64,000 bases of DNA from Linepithema humile (Eukaryota > Arthropoda > Insecta > Hymenoptera > Formicidae), in NCBI RefSeq assembly GCF_040581485.1, contig NC_090133.1:7502001-7566000 (forward strand). The letters are read 5' to 3'. Shown here one piece after another: positions 27,501 through 40,400 of the stretch. The notes beneath the pieces were generated by a model. That model was not told the DNA's origin, did no database searches, and worked only from the letters and a program-made list of their open reading frames with translations. Both the position numbers and the translations under genes were made by a program. Position 1 is the first letter of the stretch. The number at the start of each line of letters is the position of its first letter.

Positions 27501-30500
27501 GACGACGAGGCCACCAGTTGCCATTGTTCATCCTGTGCGATATTTAGTTTCACGAATAAACCCTTCCTTTCGTTTTTTGTAGCATAATTTAATGGGAACA
27601 AGGTCCGCTTTGTATCTTTAAATCATAATTAAAAGCAAAGCTTAGTAAAAATTTTGTTGGTTTTACAAATTATGTTATCTCTGAACGAAAAGTGATAACA
27701 TCTGTGGACATTTATCTGTTGGCAATGACGCGCTGAACATATCGCGAAGGCGTACATCCGATCGCAGCTATCGCGCGAATACACTTTTACCGCGGTAACC
27801 CGCTTTACGTGCGACGCATTCGCACGATAATGCCTCGCGCTACCGTTTTGTCTTATCTCCACCGCGGTTGCTGCTGGCTCACGGTACCGTTTTCTTCCAC
27901 ATTTGCATAAAAGCTCGCGTAGTCGCGCCGGACGCGTGAATAGGCGCTGCTCCGTGTTAGACGGCGAGAAACGAGAGGGCTGCGGGCAATAAGTCTCCCG
28001 GGAGCGTTTCGAAACGAGTATTTGCACTTTTCATTTCAATTCCTGAGCGGCGCGATATATCATGCGTTCTATTACCGTGTGCGCGCCATCACCGCGCATC
28101 GCAGATATTAGCGCGCTAACGTGAGCGTAAGTGCCTTTTTATCTTGCGCTTTTACGCGGCTATTTATGCAACTTACACGCGGATCGCACCGCATGCCGTT
28201 AAATTGAATACGAAAGTTACAGCCGTGCACCTAAATTGCGCATTAACGCCGCAACCCGCGCTCATATGTAACACATTTTAATAAAGTAACAGTACGCCGG
28301 ACATTATAAAAGAATCCTCATAAAAAATAGTTTTCTCTAGTATTTCCTTTGTATCTTTCTGAAGAAATAGCGTTATCGAAAATTTGGGAAAGAGTCGAGA
28401 ATTATACTGGAATATTTTTCAGCAATTGCTTCCAGTTGGAACAATTTTTTTTTCCCCGTAATAAGAGTGAAACTTTTGTTCTAATATTTTTTTCGCATCT
28501 CATCTTTGCTTTGCGAAGAAGCGATCTGAGAAGTAATTTACACAGGAAGAGAGATAGGGAGGGAGGGAGAGAGAAAGTACATATCCGTTGATGGAATTGA
28601 GATTGTTTTCAGCAGCGCGGCAGCCAATTGGCGGCGGAGGCGATGAAAAACGCGCGACCTCAGGCATATACTGCCCTTTGTCCATTCTCACTTGGAATTC
28701 TTAAAAGTGCCCCGTCCCTCCCATGCGTTCCTTTTTTTTGCCATAAAGGCGAGAACACCAGACAACAATAAGATGAGGAGTGTTCATTCGGTTAAAGTGG
28801 CAGTGGCGACGATAAAAATCCAAGTACCTTGCAATTACATCTGCAGGTAAGCAAGGTTCGAGACTAGCGATGGCGACGAACGGTCAAGAGAGACCGAAGA
28901 AGCTATTTCGAAGTTATCAGACACGCGTTCACTTCTATCGCAGCTGAATTACGAAAATTGCATTTTTAACTTTCTCATTACGATAGAATATCTAACGTAC
29001 AGCTTTCAAAGAACAATTAAATATATATCTAAATATTGTGTATCGCATTTCACTTTATCGCATTTCACTGTAACTTTCTCTGAATTAATACAAGGCGGAA
29101 TGAGTCAATAGCATGTGATCGTTAAACGAAGTGTAAATCGCTAGATTTTCCTTTACACATTGATTGTTTTAATGGCAAAATGTAGTTACGTTTGGTATTA
29201 TACGTGAAAAGATTTCGGTGCATTGAATAACAGGTAATAAATTATGACTGGTCGTGCACATCACTACCGCGCAAGACCTCACGGCAGCCTCGGCAGAGTG
29301 CTTGGCTTCTGCGGCTACTAACAGAAGACGAGCGGCGAAAAAAGGAGCATCTCTTGCGTAGCACCTGCCACCTCCTGCTTACATTGCCTTACTCAACTTC
29401 ATTTACACACGTGCATTACTCGTCTAAATACTCACCGGAGATTGGCGCATCACCTTCAAATGCAGTGTGCGCTACGCGAGAGTGGCGTATACACATATAT
29501 ATATCGCGATATCGAGAGAAGCGAATGTCACGGCTGAAAAAATGCTTGCAAAAATCTTTTCAAGGATTTTCTTCGAGATAAATTTTGCCAAGGAAACTTT
29601 CGATGATGCGAGAAGAATAGCGCAACATTTTTTCGCTATTTATATTTTGTGTTTTTATTAACTTTATATTTTATAACTCGTAGTTTGTCTTTTAGCTTCT
29701 TTGTCATAATTAATGAAAAATGTGTACACATGTACACATATCGGGGTTGAAATTGATAGCTGTCGCAGAAGGGCGGCAGGTAATCTTAAAGCCTATGCAT
29801 TTGTGGCCGCCGCTCTTCTCCCGTGTCTCGTCGCTCCCTTTCCGCCGCTTACTTTGCGTCGCTTTTTCTTCGTGGTAATCCGAGAAGAGAAATCGATATA
29901 ACCTCGCGCAAGGTCTAATTAAATCTACGGGGTTCTCGGTAACTGCGGGGATGGCATTCCCAGTGTAGTCGGGGTGTAACCTTAGAAGCAAATTCTACTT
30001 TTTTTTTCACCGTTGAGAGAGAGTCGGCTCCTTTTTCCAGCCTTGACCAATCCCGCGGAATATAACTGGATAATTTAGACGAAAGATTTCAGAGATAAAC
30101 CGATAATGGAGGCGAGATTTATGGGGACGTCTCGATCGAAGCTCTCTCGGATATTAAATGATAGTACAATGCTTACTAATGAACCAGAGCGCGTAGAGTA
30201 TTAAATATCAGAATGTAATTCCATTGGTCGGTACGCGCGCGTGCCTGCGAGTATGCCTCTTACATTATTATCGCCGGGGACGGCTATACTGCGTATTTTA
30301 TTAGCGGGGGTAATTATAAATCTAATAACGCATTAGCATAGAGCCGCTGACTCCGACGGGGTCGCGCGGTGCATCAAGATAATCAGCGTGATTGCAATGG
30401 GAATATTTATTCCGCGACGCCAGCTTCGCAGTCGCGGAAACGAATTCCCGCGAAAGAGAATCGAAACAATCCGTATAATTACGTTTATACGACGCCTATT

Positions 30501-33500
30501 TTTTTGTAATTCAAACTTTACGATTGAAATCAACAATCGCGAATGTTAATCGAGGCGATACAATGTGCTGAGGGAAAGAATATAGTTATAATCAAGGTAA
30601 CGGCTACTGCAAAAAAAATTCCGCGCAATTCCGTTGTACGTTGCGATCAAACTGAGAATCAAAATCGATAATTGCGCGTTAAACGTTAGTTGCCGAGGCT
30701 CACGTCGTCTCACGGTCGACAAAGGTCTCTCGTCGAGTTAACGCGCGCGTCAGAAAATTCGCGCGGATTAAGATTCGAGATACGATCGAGCGGTAGTTGG
30801 CTAATGGTCTATTACGCGCTGTCCGCGCATCTCGCAGCTCGCGAATGCCCGCTCCTTCTAGCCATGAAAATGACTCGGCTGTTCAGCCTGCTCTCCGAGG
30901 GCAGCGTTACTCGGTCATGCCTGTCAACGATCCGACCAATCGATATCGCGCGCATCGATCGGCACGCCGTGCCGCGCCGAGCCGAGCCACGCCAAGCCGT
31001 TCCCAATTAGGATGCACGCGCTTCGCATTTTTCAGCGGGCGTTTCATATAAAATAAATGTGCTAACTAACCAATTACAGCGAAGCGGCCCCTGGAAGACG
31101 ACCGGTTGCATCGCCGGCGCTCATTAGTGTCACGCTTAAGTGCCGATTGCACCTTCGTCGCGCGGCGCGGCGCGGCCCGGCACGACGGCAGCTGCGATGA
31201 TGCATCGCGATTCTGCGAGCGATCTCGAGAAAGTCAATACCGCACATCGAAATTCCATTACTCTGTAAAATTCCAAGATGACGTGTCGCCGCTGACCGAT
31301 CAAACGCGCAATCTTTCAAAGAAAGTGCAATCATTGTGAACAGTGTGTCTTTATCTGTAAATTAAAAAGAATTAAATTTTTTAAACCATACGTTATTTAA
31401 ATACGTATCTGACGATACGTTATCTTATTCCCTGTTTTTACACGACTGTTGAAATATAACTTTGGTTTTAATGCTGCCCTTAAACGACAGTGCCGTACTC
31501 TTCGTACGGCAGAAGCTTTCTCGAGACACGAACTTTCAATTTAAGTTCCTGCGCGACGTTCTGGTTTCCGCCGCGGCGACGCAAAGGACATTCGCCGAAG
31601 AATCCGCGGCCGCGAGCGAGCGCGCGAAATAAACGCGCCCGATTACGATTCCCGCGGCCGACCTTGCGAACCCATAAAAGTGCATAATCGCGCGCCTCGC
31701 ATTAAGCAGCAGCGTGGCAGCGTTTCCCTTGATCTTGGCTCTCGCGCGATTACGCGAGGGGAGCTTTGTTTTCTCCCGCACGCCGCGGAGCCACACCCTG
31801 GCTTGACCGCGCATACGCAGGCATTTATATGCATACCCACACGCATATTCATACCGGTAATAATAATTGTTCGCGCACTTGCGTCGAAAATGGCGGCCTT
31901 GTCCTTGCGAGGCCGCGCAAGGCCGCGCTCCTCGGACGCATCGCCGCCGTGCCGTGGGAAGATCGCGCCGCGGCGATCTCCTCGCCGATGGACCCTCCGG
32001 CTCGCCTTGACTGATCCTCTCCATAGATTAGTACGCGTCTCTCGCGTATGTACGCCGCTCTAACTAAACGCGTCCGCGGTAAATATAGAATTAAATGGAC
32101 CGGCGCGCGTCGCCACCGACGGTATTAATAGCGGTATGTGAGTAATTTTATCCGTCAGGAACGAGTTTGATAATGTTGCCTGCGAAGGATGAAGAAAATT
32201 GTAACATGCTCGTCTCGAGTTTGCGTTAATGTGTGATAAGAATGATTTATTGATTATATCATGCGAATATCACATGTCACCAAAGTCTTATAGAATGTAA
32301 CATGGAATTTATCATTATAAATATATATTGAGATTGGTTGACACATTACATTTATATGCACTGTACAGAGAATGGTCGGCAGATGAGTCGGATTAAGAGT
32401 GAAAAAACTCGCGCTACGAGGAAAGTGTGATGATTGCGCGGAAAAGCAATCGTTTCTTGACGACTTGAAGAGTTAGTCAAGTAAATCGAAATGAGTGTGA
32501 CAGTGAATCAGCAAATCCTCAGTTTAAAATCTGATTCATCTTTTAATTCCATTCAGTGGTCATTGCAATACGTTGCCATTTTGTGATAACGCTTTTAGTA
32601 TAAATATATATATTTATATCTCTTTGCGTTGTTACAGAAAAGATCGCGAGCAGCACGAAACAATAATAAAATTATCTTTATAGAAACACATTGAGATACA
32701 ATTTATTTGAAACAGAATCAAAAATTGAGAACTGCGAGAGGCGATTTCGATCGAAAAGGAACAACTGAATTTAATTTTAACATTGAATTCGAAGTCAGCA
32801 TGTCGAAAAAGCCGGACTTGTAGCAATCTACGAAGAAATGTAATACAGATTGCAACGATCGTGGCGTGTTATGGCAACGAGATACACTCCTCGCCACTTT
32901 GTGGTGCGACTTTTTCAAGATCTCTCGCTTCTTCGATCTTGTTAGCGGCCTCGAATGGCATTCTCTTGCACGCTTGACTGCTTACGTGATATTCCGCTAT
33001 TTTTGTGAAATTTTTCACTCAATGCGCAACGCGGCGCATATCATTTGCTTAGCAAAATATTTTTGTTGATTCTATAGCTTTGTTAATTATATAGCTGAGA
33101 GAGAAATTACCGTAATACGGATTCTCATTGTATTTCATATCGGATGCGAGACCGTTACATCGCAGAAAAGATGTAAGTTGCAGCGACAATTTCTTTCTGT
33201 TCGGAATTCCAAGAAGTTGGGTAAAAATTCACATATGGCGTCTAATGATCGAATCGAGGGCTGACGAGGCGTTTCGCAAACTGCAGCAAAAATGACGAGA
33301 ATCGTTACTTAGCAGCGACGCCGATGACGATAATGATAATGACGACGGTTAGATCATATGAAAACATCGACAATGGAGCATTGCACAGTCGCTTTGCGTA
33401 ACGCTTTCGTCCGCGATTTAACGGTAGTAGGCCAGCGATTTCCTCTGTCTGTCAACCGGCAAATGATCATGTAATGTAATTGCGCACTGATATTTCCCGC

Positions 33501-34292
33501 TTGGCGTAACACGAACGGTCGCGTAGCGTGTTTTACACATGCAATGACGCGTGCAAGAGAATCAATGGACGAAGGAGTTAAAGTTTAGATGATTTTTTTA
33601 GAAAGTAAAAAAATTAATTCCGTGAATTTTGATCCGAAGTATTTTGAGACTCTCGCTGCTTTCTTGCCGTTCGCTTCATCCTAATTTATCCTAATAGGAT
33701 TAAGGAGCGTCTGGTGAGCGGCATTTAAAGGCCTCGTTGTAGGTGCACGGTCTGAGCGATTTCCATAAAAAGAATCTTACGGCGCGTGAGAGAGCAACCC
33801 GTAATGATGTAACGGACGCACCGGTAATGCACGCTCGACAAAAATTAAATCCAAGGTCGTTCCACTTTCCGCCCACTAGGAAACCACGAGGGCTCGCTCG
33901 TAATTTTTACGATCTTATCCGCGCGCGCGCTAGCGAACCGCGTTGAAGTGCGAGACGACGTATAAATTCGAAGTCCTCGCGCGAACGCGCAAGAAGAAGG
34001 CTATCACACGCGATATCGTCGTGTCGCTGAATCTCATGCGAGTGTTACCAAATATAGAAACTGCATTGGGCTCGTTTTATTTAAGTGCAATCGTATAAGG
34101 AATTCGCATGTAACATTTCAGTCACAGATCCTTTTTTATGAAAGTACATGCCATCTTGTTCGCAACAATGTATTTTTGTGGGTCAGAAATGCGATGTAAA
34201 TTTCCGAACGCGAACGATTTGATCATCGACCACATCGCGGAGAGAATGAAAATATTCGATATTAAAAATAAAATTCATTTTTGTTAAACGTT

Positions 34293-34688
34293 CACTCAAA
34301 AAAATATTTCGCTGATGTAGTTAGATTTCTAGATATCGCAACAAGAATGTATCGCTATTTTTCGTATCTGTGAAAACATTGTTTGTCACATATAGAATTT
34401 ATAGCAGTAATGTTCTAGCAATAGCTTTTGAAAAATTTAGGTACCATTGCTAAATGTTATTCATTGCATGATCTAACACGTGATTGATCTTATATAGATA
34501 GGCGCTTTAGAGAAACTTTCTTTTTAAAGTTCACAAACAATACAGATATATATTCTGTTTCTGTCATCTAAACTGATTAAGTAATTACATATGCAATATC
34601 ACAACAGTTGCTAATCATTTATCTGTTTTAGTTAATTTTTTACACCTAGAAAATTTTAGCTATTATTGCAAGATCATTTTTTTGAGTG
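34293..34688. mobile_element. MITE of Tc1/mariner type, copy A
   Basis: An AT-rich element of 396 bp with terminal inverted repeats CACTCAAAAAAAT / ATTTTTTTGAGTG. The whole sequence reappears, reverse-complemented and near-identical, at 46387-46793. It has no coding capacity. The TA duplication expected for this superfamily is not clean at this copy but is clear at the second one. It presumably depends on a transposase encoded elsewhere. Confidence 0.85.
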
Positions 34689-36204
34689 TTAAGTTCGATC
34701 TAAATTTAATTAAAGTGTCTGTCGTTAATACTAAAGAGAGAGACAGCGCAAGGAAACTTAAAATCATCAGGAAAACAGACTTCGATCATGGGCTTTCGAT
34801 CTTGCCTTCCTCCCAAGATCGATCTACGCGGGTCTCGAGGCAGCTTCCGATCCCGGCCGCGATCCGATCGAATGCCATTTAATCTCAGCACGCTGCAATT
34901 GTCAGCTGCTCATGCTGCCCCGTCGTTGCTGTGCATACACTGACTCGGCTACTACGGACGATCAGTGCGCTCCTAGGAAGGAAGGTATCGAGGGCGGTGC
35001 GCGCGCTCCTGTGTGGGGCAACAGCTCCTCTCTGAGCTAGCACAACAATAGAACTCATATTGAATAAACCCACGTTTGTGCACGTAGGTCGGCCGCGCGG
35101 CGCGCGTATTCTGTTAAGCGCGGCGTACAGCGGACTCCGCGGGCGAGGTTCCGGCCGCTGATATTGCTGGCACTGACAGCGCGGCTCGGTGGTGGTGGTG
35201 GCACACGGTACCAGCGACGACTACGCGGCCGTGTGTGCGTGAGGCTCTTGGTGCCGGTGGGCCTCTTACACTCCACTCAGTTCGAGCCGGGCGTCAGTGA
35301 CTTCGCGTCCGCCGGTCCGATTGGATCCTCTTTAAAAGGTGCGGGACGCGTTCTTCCGCAAGTCAGACGCAGCGAAGTCGTATACGCGCACGCATCATTG
35401 TCGGGTAAATTAGATCGATCGTTGTTCTTGGAAAACTAGTGTCGAATGTGTGGTGAAAATTAGAATATTTTATCTCGAGTACTTCCCTTCAAGCTGCACC
35501 TTTTTATATGCGATATATCTCACTTCAAGATATCTCCAGATAATCTTTAGATCGTTTATTATAAAATTAGACTCATCTCACTCGAATTTTTTGTATCAAA
35601 GAAATAAAAATTTATCTGTTGCGTAAATTGCGGAGTTGGACTCGCCGCTTGTCATCGTAGAAGACAGTCGCAATTGCTGCTTTTAATTAGATCCAGTTTT
35701 GCAATTAACGTCGTATGAATGTAAGCGTGTTTGTTGAAGGAGCGCATTGACTCCGCCGATTTATCGATGCGTTTCCGCAATCAGATTACAGGGATGCCGC
35801 GACGGAAACACTGACCGTATCTACCGCCTATCTGTTTCAGACCACCGTGATGCGGTGCGACCTCGGCCGACAAGGTGTCTGAAGGATATCTCTGCGGGGA
35901 CCTCTCTACTCTCCTTCTTCTGCCCTCGGTCTTTCCTCGTGGGGATACGGTAGGTCCTGTTCGGAGGCTACCAGGATGCAGCTCGGACCCAGTTATCGAA
36001 GCGTCTGAAGGCACCCCGCGGCCTGCACGCCCGGAATAAAGCAATAAAAGCGCCCGCGCCACGAGATACATCTCGCGAGGTCCGCGTAAGAAAACGGCGA
36101 AAGAAAGCCGACTGCACCGGTAAATCATAAACGCCACGGGGATCGAACCGCGGGAGATAACTGCCTTCGCGTAAAGAGAAAGAGACGGAGAGAGCGAGCG
36201 AAAT

Positions 36205-36227
36205 AGAGAGAGAGAGAGAGAGAGAGG
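36205..36227. repeat. (GA)n microsatellite
   Basis: A short GA run upstream of the CABIT gene. It could act as a GAGA-factor-type site, but simple sequence is the economical reading. Confidence 0.8.
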
Positions 36228-36803
36228 AGCAGCGGCTCGGTTAGCCGAGCGGGATTCATCGTTTGATCGCGCATCCATCGGATTCATCCATCCTCGGACG
36301 CCTCGGCAACGCTCGAAAACGAAACAGCCCGGAAGAGGAGCTTCGTCGTCGTTTATCATTGGAAACAGGACGTCCGGAAGACGTCTCGGCCGCGTGCAGA
36401 GAGGCGGTCTTCATCGCCTGCCTGTTGCACGCCGCTGCAAACCATCGCGGATAAATCGTCGATAAATCCTGGTGGTTTTCCTCTCGCAGGAAGATACGTC
36501 GGCTCGCGTGTGCATAGACATTCTCTTTGCCCGCGAATCATCATCACCGATACGGCCGGTATAATCGTAATAGTTTTGCCGTTGAGACACGGTGTTTACC
36601 GTTGAGGATACTATCGATACATCGTGATTGTTTTGCGCGCGCGATATCATTTCCATCGGCCGGAAGGAGATGATTCGCCGCACGTGTGAAAAGTGTAACG
36701 CGGAAAGTAAGAAATCGGCTGCTGCGAGTCGGAGAAACGATCAAATCGGTTCGCTCGACATTTCGTCGACGGTGTTTCGTGATCCTCGATCTCACTGCGC
36801 ACT

Positions 36804-36818
36804 GTTGCCCCGGGCAAC
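36804..36818. promoter_or_regulatory. Palindromic X-box-like (RFX) motif
   Basis: GTTGCCCCGGGCAAC is a perfect 7+1+7 palindrome. It fits the X-box consensus RYYNYY-N(1-3)-RRNRAC bound by RFX factors. It lies 614 bases upstream of the CABIT gene start codon, a plausible proximal regulatory position. Binding is inferred from sequence only. Confidence 0.4.
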
Positions 36819-37431
36819 GGTTTAGTGGCTAGTGAACGGAGGAGTTTTCACGTATTCAACAAAGCCGGGATCAACGAGTCGGCGCTGATATCCATTGTAA
36901 ATCAATTTTACGCTATCCGAGGAAGAAAATTGCTCGAGGAAAAAGAAACTGGCTTTTACTCTTTATTTTTTATGTGCACCGTGCTCAATTACTTACTTTC
37001 GCAATTTGCGAGAGGATCGCGTGGCGCTTGCGGAGCGTCGAAAATAACCGCGTGCCGAGAGGGTTAATGTAGCTATCACCGTGCCGCGAGACGGAAAGTG
37101 ACGGCCGCCGAGTGGCGGCGCAGTGACATAATTGAAGAAGAAAGTGCCAGCGCGTCCGGGCCCGTTATTAAGCGGTGATGAACGGGTGCCGAGAGAGGAG
37201 CAAAAATGCCCTTGAAAGCAAGCGTCGTGCTCGCTCCGCCACGACGAGGATTAAATGACGCCACGAAGTTTTCGGCGTGCCGACCCTGAAGAGGACTATC
37301 CCGCGCGAATCTCAAATCTCGCACTGTCGTTTTCCGATTCACGTCGGTGCGATCGGACTACTAATATACGTTCACGTCGATGTTTCCGGAAACTGTTGGC
37401 GAAGTGACACTATTCGGGGACGTGTGAAACC

Positions 37432-40400
37432 ATGTCATCCAACGGCGAATTCTCCACGATGTCCAGCGAAGAGATGCCTTCGCTGCCGAAATCCCTGCCG
37501 AGCTCGAGGGAGGCGACCGCCGAAGGTTGCTCCGGCTCCGGCGGCGGATACATGCCGCTACGGGAGTTCCTCGATCGATTCTCGTTACCGAGAGTCGTCA
37601 GACTCGAAGGCACCGGCGGCAGACCGGTGCTCCTGTACAAGCAGCAACAACGATCGCTGAGGGTCACGGCGAGCCTGCTGATCCACCGGTATCGACACGA
37701 CGTCAAAGTGGGACCGGAGATCGTCATCCCGGAGGGTTATCCAGGTAAGCTTTCTTCAATCGGGAACTCAGATCGGTCGTTTGACGGGCAAAACGATGAT
37801 TGCGCCCGGTTGCGTCGAGGAAATTGCAACCAGCCGGCTCTTTGATGTTACCACTCTTTTCTCTCACGAGGAATTATATTCCGGAAAGTGGAGAATACCT
37901 CCGCAAAAACTTTGATCTTTTCACGACTGTACTTTGACTTGACAAACTATTAATATTCTATTGTAGAAAAAAATTATTATCGCTTAATTTACGATTAATT
38001 AAAGATGCGAAAAATAATATAAGCTGAGAGAAATGTTGAAAAAAGATAACAGAATTTAAAATCTTAATTTTTTTTTAGATGTTCTTCAAACGTCTCTCTT
38101 TTGCTCTGTAATGTTATTTAGATTAGTATCGACGCAGCTTGTCGTTTAATAGTCGCGATAGATGACAGCATGTAGCTCGTAAATTATGCTCGGCAGAGCG
38201 AACGGTAACGGTTGTGGAGATCATCCGGCTGGAATCATCGGAACAGGTTGTGGATTCAAGCCCGTGCGCGCGTTGCGTTGGCGCTCGCGAGACAGGCTTG
38301 AAGAAAAAAATGATAATGCTCTGACCTCGCGAGGGAGAAAGAGAAAGAATCTCTCGGTTATACGATTAATGTCCCAACTCGTTGTTTTTCGTCTCAATCA
38401 TCGTAAACCACTTTGTGGCGAAGTAAATCGCGAAACTCGCCGCGCGGCGGAGACCGCCGCCCCTGCGTGCATGCTATCGTCCGCGACTTATATTAGTTTT
38501 CTGGCATTAGAAATGGAAATTACGAGGCAATAAAGCGCGGTAATGCGGACCTACTAGATCGGATGGGCGAAAGGGTGAAGTAGGGAATGCTTAGGCTTCT
38601 CGCGATGGTGGTTCACGACTGCTTGAAGAGAGGAGCCGTCAGAGCTAACGACGTCTCGTTCTTTTGCGCGCGCGAGGAGCCGTTCAATATATCGGGGTTT
38701 TCCTCTCCGCGCGTTTCTTCTTTCCCCTTTTTGCCGCGTCTTTTTTGTTTTATCACTCTTCTTCATCTTCGTCTCGTTCCCCAGCCACGGTGGAATTGGC
38801 ATTGCGCACGACAGTGTCGCGTTCAACCGCCGCTAACTGCCTCTAATAAACGTACTTCGTATTTTAATGAAAATGTCATTAGTGAGACGACGTGCGGTCG
38901 TTATGAGTCAGACGCGTTAAGTGGCCGAGGCTGCGGGTGATCGAAATAGACAGCATTTAGCGCGCGTTCACCTCTTACCGTCTCGTCAATGAACGACGCG
39001 AGTCGATTACGTCGCGCAACCTACGATTACAAACGTCTGACGAATCCACACGGTTTGCGGGGGAACAGGTTCGCCGAATTGACGTCAGAGTTATCGAATT
39101 TTTCGTCACGCGTTTTTTTTCCGTCTATAATGACCCGGCCGATTCATGCGAGAAAAATGTCGCTTATTGCCCACGCGCGAATAAATTATTCCACGCGGAA
39201 TCTTGATGATTCACGGGAGAGTTCGAGGTGTGTTGGCAAACAATTTTTAGTTTTCACTCGATTCCGACCTTGTTCACGGCTCGAATTGACTTGAGCAATT
39301 CACCGCTTGCTTCTTTCCTTTCGCTTTTGATAGCACGCGCTGAAGCATCGAGCTTGAACTTGAAAGTCTTCGCGTGGGATATCGGATGGTGAGAAATAGC
39401 GATGGGATCGTAATTTGAAGATTTTTGCGCACTTCTTGCACCGTAAAAAAGTTAGTGTAAGATTCTGATTATTATAATAGTCAGATAATTATTATAATAA
39501 GTAATTATGTAACCGACTATTATTTCCACGCGTATATACGTTCACAACACCTGCAGATAAAATTTATTCCTAATGTTTTAATGATGCGGATTGCATAAGT
39601 AACTATAGCTATAAAATAACTATAAATTTACTTGTACAATCTACTCCATTATAACGTTTAATTTTTAATTAATTTTATCCGCGAAGTGCAAATTTACATA
39701 GGCGTGTGGAAGTTCACATCCGTAATAGCTGGTCTCAGAATTATTCTCTATAATAGTCGTAATTTTAATTTTTTGAGAGTGCAGCTACCTAGGATCTACT
39801 TACCTCTTCAAGTGATTATACTTTTCAGAGGTTCATGGATGTTAAACAGATCGTTCATTATACCGAGCGACGAGGCGGAAGAAATTCCGAATCGAATAGA
39901 GTGCCCGCGCGAATACGAGCTTCGTGCCGCCCGCGTCATAAATTGGCACTTGAAGCGAGGTTGATCGTGGAGTCGCGCAGTACTAACAGTAAATTGAGCC
40001 GGGAACGTTATTCCACGCCTACGAATTCGCCACGAGTATCGCGACGTAATTCTCGCGGCGCGGAATCGTGCGCGGTGAGGGACAAAAAAGGGCCGGGGCT
40101 GTGTATGGGCGCGCGGAGCAGATGCGTCGGCGCGGCGATGAATTAGTTCCGCGTTTAAACGCTCGGGAGAGGAGCCGGTCCGCGCGCTTCTCGGCTATAA
40201 AGAAGCGTCGACGGACATTTACTATTGGCCGGCCGGTGCAAAAAGTAATAGACGTAGCATGCAGATCAAATAGCGGGGACTGCCCGCTCGCGCGACGAGC
40301 CGTTCGGGCGATCAGCCGGGACCACGCGGAGCGAATGTCAAGTCACGCGGCGTTATCGTTAACCCTGTGTTTTCTCTCACGTCGGCAGATACGAGAGCGC

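Larger units (their letters stand above)
12127..37431. other. ~25 kb without recognised genes
   Basis: I find no exon with convincing protein similarity on either strand. Long open frames cluster in CpG-rich blocks (for example 19160-20390, 23120-23810 and 31490-32060), overlap each other on opposite strands and encode arginine/serine-rich nonsense. The stretch contains several microsatellites and one MITE, listed separately. Because it lies directly 5' of the CABIT gene, its right end (about 35000-37431) may include the promoter and untranslated first exon of that gene. Conserved non-coding elements or miRNAs cannot be excluded; I recognised none of the common insect miRNA seeds. Confidence 0.55.

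Noticed and set aside
31490..32063. Opposed frames of 162 and 127 codons
   Set aside because: CpG-rich DNA open on both strands; compositions look random and no splice or start context supports either.
36120..36160. Possible tRNA T-arm (GGTTCGATCCCC on the minus strand)
   Set aside because: No matching D-arm, anticodon arm or acceptor stem is found at the required distance.
35781..36359. 192-codon minus-strand frame upstream of the CABIT gene
   Set aside because: It contains a Ser-Leu run encoded by the GA microsatellite and no recognisable motif. Better explained as promoter or leader DNA.
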